Shown here in pieces: positions 17,753 to 20,579 of a stretch of DNA of 20,579 nt. The notes under the pieces were generated by a model. It saw nothing but the letters and a program-made list of their open reading frames with translations, searched no databases and had not been told where the DNA came from. Origin of the DNA: Gnetum montanum (lineage: Eukaryota > Streptophyta > Gnetopsida > Gnetales > Gnetaceae). Numbering within the stretch: the first letter of the stretch is position 1; each line of letters opens with the position of its first letter. The stretch lies in the NCBI GenBank assembly GCA_015680685.1, contig MNCI01000593.1:91969-112547 (forward strand), read 5' to 3'. The position numbers and the translations under genes are program-made.

Positions 17753-18339
17753 ACCTTAGGGTTCGGTTGACTGTTACAATGTTCATCACTACCAAGCATT
17801 TCCTAGTATGAAGATTAGATGGTTCACTAAAAATTAGCTGTGATTTTGGGTTCATGAAAATAGTATTGCTAGTCATGTTTTCTAAAGATATGAAACTACA
17901 TATGGACAGATAAGTGCTTCAATATTTCACTAGTAAATATCCGTTTAGCCAATTCAACATTTATTTGAATACCATCCTTCTTGTCTTTCTCTTTTGGTAA
18001 TAAATTGGTGCACCATGCCAACAATTACCCAGTTGGTAACTTAGCTAGAATTTAAATTCTGTATTAGCTATAAAAAAATATTATCTACAACAGCAATATC
18101 AAAGATTACCTTTCAAAATTAGTACATTACAGGATTCTTCAAATAGATATCTCTAAGATAAAACATATATATACATTTTGGTACATGCATGTTGCTAGGA
18201 ACTGTGTTTTTGGATTTTCTTATTTAGAGTATAAAATATTTATCAATTCTATGTATCACCAAGATGACATGCTATCTACAGAAAACATTGCATAAAAATG
18301 ATAATGTGGTAAACCTGGTTAACATTGTTATTGGGTGAC
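17753..18339 (+). other. Intron sequence without recognised features
   Basis: After about five bases of the SINE head, this AT-rich stretch has no open frame of note, no splice-flanked NHD1 exon and no clear transposon. It is taken as the original intron of the NHD1-like gene. Confidence 0.55.
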
Positions 18340-18830
18340 TTTGAAGTATTTTATTTGCATTGAAAATCATCATTATCCTAGCCTTGTCCCAACTTGGCTA
18401 CATGAGTTCTTTTTCATCATTTGCCTCTATGAAAAGCTAGATTTTTGTTTATTTGCAGTTTCTTCAAACCATCTTCAATTTTTTCCCATCTCTTTTTTGG
18501 TCTTCCTTTCGGTGGTTTTGTTGAAATAGTGATGGAGCAACTTTTTTTATAAGTTCATTGTCTAACCTTCTTTGCACATGTCCAAACCATCAAAGCCATC
18601 ATTGTTGTAGTTTATCTGAAATAGAAGGCACTCCAAGTCTTCCTCTACTGTCTATATTATGCACTTTATCTCTTTTGGTAACATTCAACATCCATCTAAA
18701 CATTTGCATTTCTGCCACACTGATTTGTTGCTCATGCCCTTTTTGTACTGCCCATCATTTAGCATCATATAAGATAGCAAGCCTAATTGCTGTCCTATAA
18801 AATTTTCTCTTCAATTTTATGGATATTCTT
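18340..18830 (-). pseudogene. RTE-like ORF, C-terminal part
   Basis: This is minus-strand sequence after RT, in mixed frames. It reads ...SVAEMQMFRWML, RDKVHNIDSRG, LGVPSISDKL and WFGHVQRR, all familiar from the C-terminus of plant RTE-type ORFs, where a downstream helix and the WFGHV block are conserved. It ends near 18340 with NLAFHRGK and a THVAKLG stretch. Stops TAA, TAG and TGA occur. Between 18830 and 19075 the frame is lost but the length fits a continuous RT. Confidence 0.7.
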
Positions 18831-19074
18831 TTATCATATAGAATACCACTAGCCTATTTCCATTTTGACTATCCTACCTCAATTCTATTTTTTTACATCT
18901 TTATCAATTTCACCATTTGATTGGAGGATTGATCCTAGGGAGCAAAACTATTTATGGTGAGGGACTTCTTGGTCTTTATATTTTACCACTGTTTATGCTG
19001 TTATTAAAATTGCATTCAATATATTTTGTCTTAATTCTACTAATTTTTAAGCCTTTTGATTTTAGAACATGTCT

Positions 19075-20335
19075 TCACTTCTCTATTTTAGGAGCAATAT
19101 TTTCTCGAGTTGTATCCATTAACACAATATCATTTGCAAATAGCTTACACCAAGAGATTCCATCTTGTATTTTCTTTGTTAATTCATCTATAATAATGAC
19201 AAATAAGTATCGGCTAAGCACACACCCTTGATGTAAACCTACTATGACTGGAAAATCAAATGTTGTTCCACAAGCTGTTCTAATTTTAGTGGTAGCTCCT
19301 TGATACATATATTGTATCACTTTAATATATTTTCAGGGATGTATTTCCTCTACAAAGCCCACCAAATAATATCACTAGGCACAATGTCATATGCTTTTTC
19401 CAAGTTAATGAAGATCGTATGTATATTTTTTTCTATGTTTTCTGAATTTTGCCATCAATTGTCATATCAAGAAAATTGCCTCTATAGTGGATTCCCATGG
19501 CATAAATCCAAATTGATTTTCTGATACTATTGATTCAAGACTCTCCCAAAGCTTCATAGTATATCTCATTAGCTTGATCCCTCTATAGTTTGTCCAATTT
19601 TGTACATCTATTTTATTTTTATAGATAAGAATAACAATGCTTTTTCTCCAATTGTTGGGCATTTCTTCATTTTTCAAAATTTTGTTAAATAAGTGTGTTA
19701 GCCAAGAAACTCTTGTATCTCTTGGTGCTTTCCAAGCTTCTATAGGAATATATTTCTTGTTTTTGATTTTTGCTAATTTATAAATAGGTTTTTCTCTTTT
19801 CTTTGTTCCTAATTTTTCATAAGAGTTGTCCAAGGCCTTATTGTTGGCATTGGCTACTCCTACTATTGTCTCCTTTTTTGCGATTTTGTATATCAGCCTA
19901 TTTTCTTGGCTATTGCTTCAGTATCATTTCTTAAAGTAGTTTTTCTTATTTTGGATAGCATGTTGTGCTTCATTAGTCCACCACCATGTCTCGTTTGGGA
20001 TGTATTTTTTGCATTTTGTTTTACCTAAAATACTCTTTCCAATTTTCTAAATGTAACTTTCCATTTGGCCCCAAATTAAATTTGCAGAGAAATCCCAATT
20101 TCAGGTGCCTTCGTGAAACAGTTATTCTCTAAATAAGGTGATGTTATCTTCCTTCAAATTTCACCACTTTATGCATTTAGTCTCTTTTCTCGTGCTACCT
20201 TTGAAGCTCTATATAGCTAAGTCCATGACCATTAGTCAATGTTGAGTTGTAAGGCACTCTCCAAGTATGACCTTGCAGTCTTTGCACATGGCCCAATCAT
20301 TTTTGTGTAGCAAGAAATAATCAATTTGTGTTTTA
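19075..20335 (-). pseudogene. RTE-like ORF: endonuclease end and reverse transcriptase
   Basis: From 20335 the minus strand reads TQIDYFLL and CKDCKVILGE, the last endonuclease blocks of plant RTE LINEs. A linker follows with ETWWWTNEAQ and YEKLGTKKREKPIYKLAKIK (about 19820). RT blocks are MPNNWRKS, IYKNK, NWTNYRGIKLM (about 19570), SENQFGFMPW, then VGLHQGCVLSRYLFV and LFANDIVLMD. The catalytic F-A-D-D is changed to F-A-N-D (codons 19140-19129), a GAT to AAT change, so this RT is inactive. Several frameshifts separate the blocks. Confidence 0.82.
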
Positions 20336-20579
20336 TTTTTTTTTCTTTGAGAAAGAGGTCGGGATTATATTAAAAAGACTCAAAGTATGTTACAAAAGAT
20401 TACAAGCGATTACAAGCGGTGGGCCATAAGGAATGTTCCCACCGAGAGGGGATGGCCCCCAAATCACAAAAATTGCGATCAAGACGGTCAAAATAGAAAA
20501 CGGCAGATACAGCAGGGGGGGCGCCCCCTCGGAAAGTGGGGGGGCACCCCCACATGAAGCCACCCAGCGAACTGGGGGG
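20336..20579 (-). mobile_element. 3' end of a second LINE (3' UTR and poly(A)), runs out of window
   Basis: On the minus strand a GC-rich 3' region leads to TCTTTTTAATATAATCCC and CCTCTTTCTCAAAG, then nine A (20344-20336). TTTTAATATAATCCC is a common end of plant L1-type LINEs. The LINE inserted into the RTE endonuclease; the target duplication would be the bases left of 20336 (around AAAACACAAATTG on the minus strand), with the partner outside the window. At 20514-20560 there are GC-rich inverted repeats. No coding is seen in this part. Confidence 0.72.

Larger units (their letters stand above)
18340..20335 (-). mobile_element. RTE-like LINE remnant, 5' truncated
   Basis: Reading leftward on the minus strand, the order is the end of an endonuclease, a linker, RT, then a C-terminal part. 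The whole resembles the plant RTE type and is unlike the L1-type element at 8416. The 3' end is near 18340, after WFGHVQRR and a THVAKLG stretch that usually stands at the end of these ORFs. The upstream part of the endonuclease is missing because the 3' end of another LINE starts at 20336. Confidence 0.78.

Noticed and set aside
17753-18339. A missing NHD1 exon in the gap between G2 and the RTE remnant
   Set aside because: No frame there gives NhaD-like helices with flanking splice sites.

Overview
The window looks like nuclear DNA of a land plant, probably one with very large, transposon-filled introns such as a conifer or other gymnosperm. That lineage is inferred from intron size and repeat content and is not proven. 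The only host gene is three intact, phase-0 exons (4578-4751, 4932-5060, 5201-5377, + strand) of a plastid NhaD-type Na+/H+ antiporter (NHD1-like). The upstream exons and the next downstream exon are not in the window, so the intron that opens at 5378 is at least 15.2 kb long and holds almost everything to the right.

Layout. 1-663: a complete LTR of a family called LTR-X here (minus strand), inserted in the reverse transcriptase of G1. 664-3970: Ty3/gypsy element G1 (minus strand), with a 5' LTR, PBS, gag, CCHC knuckle, protease and the start of RT. 3971-4577: intron sequence. 4578-5377: NHD1-like exons. 5378-6130: intron without features. 6131-7010: four 211-bp tandem units derived from a tRNA-type SINE, plus its A/B-box head. 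7011-17747: a second gypsy-type element, G2 (minus strand), that interrupts the SINE head. G2 is itself split by a full-length L1-like LINE (8416-14866, + strand), and that LINE is interrupted by a solo LTR-X (12427-12998) with a perfect 5-bp target duplication. 17748-18340: the short remainder of the SINE head, then intron. About 18340-20335: an RTE-like LINE remnant (minus strand). 20336-20579: the 3' end of another LINE (minus strand) with its poly(A) at 20336-20344, running out of the window.

The main results are structural. The insertions nest four deep (SINE, then G2, then LINE, then solo LTR-X), and direct repeats at three of the junctions support this. The LINE ORF2 frame stays open for long stretches apart from about 30 in-frame stops. 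Nearly all of these are TAG, a few are TGA and none is TAA, which fits methylation-driven CAG/CTG decay. All three gypsy LTRs carry an array of AAGACGTCTT-like palindromes, often at exactly 20-bp spacing, just upstream of a TATA box. G2 has gag and a protease-like region but no visible RT, RNase H or integrase, so it looks like a non-autonomous relative of G1.

Apart from the NHD1-like exons, every coding trace is a decayed transposon ORF. All alignments, identities and stop counts were made by eye.
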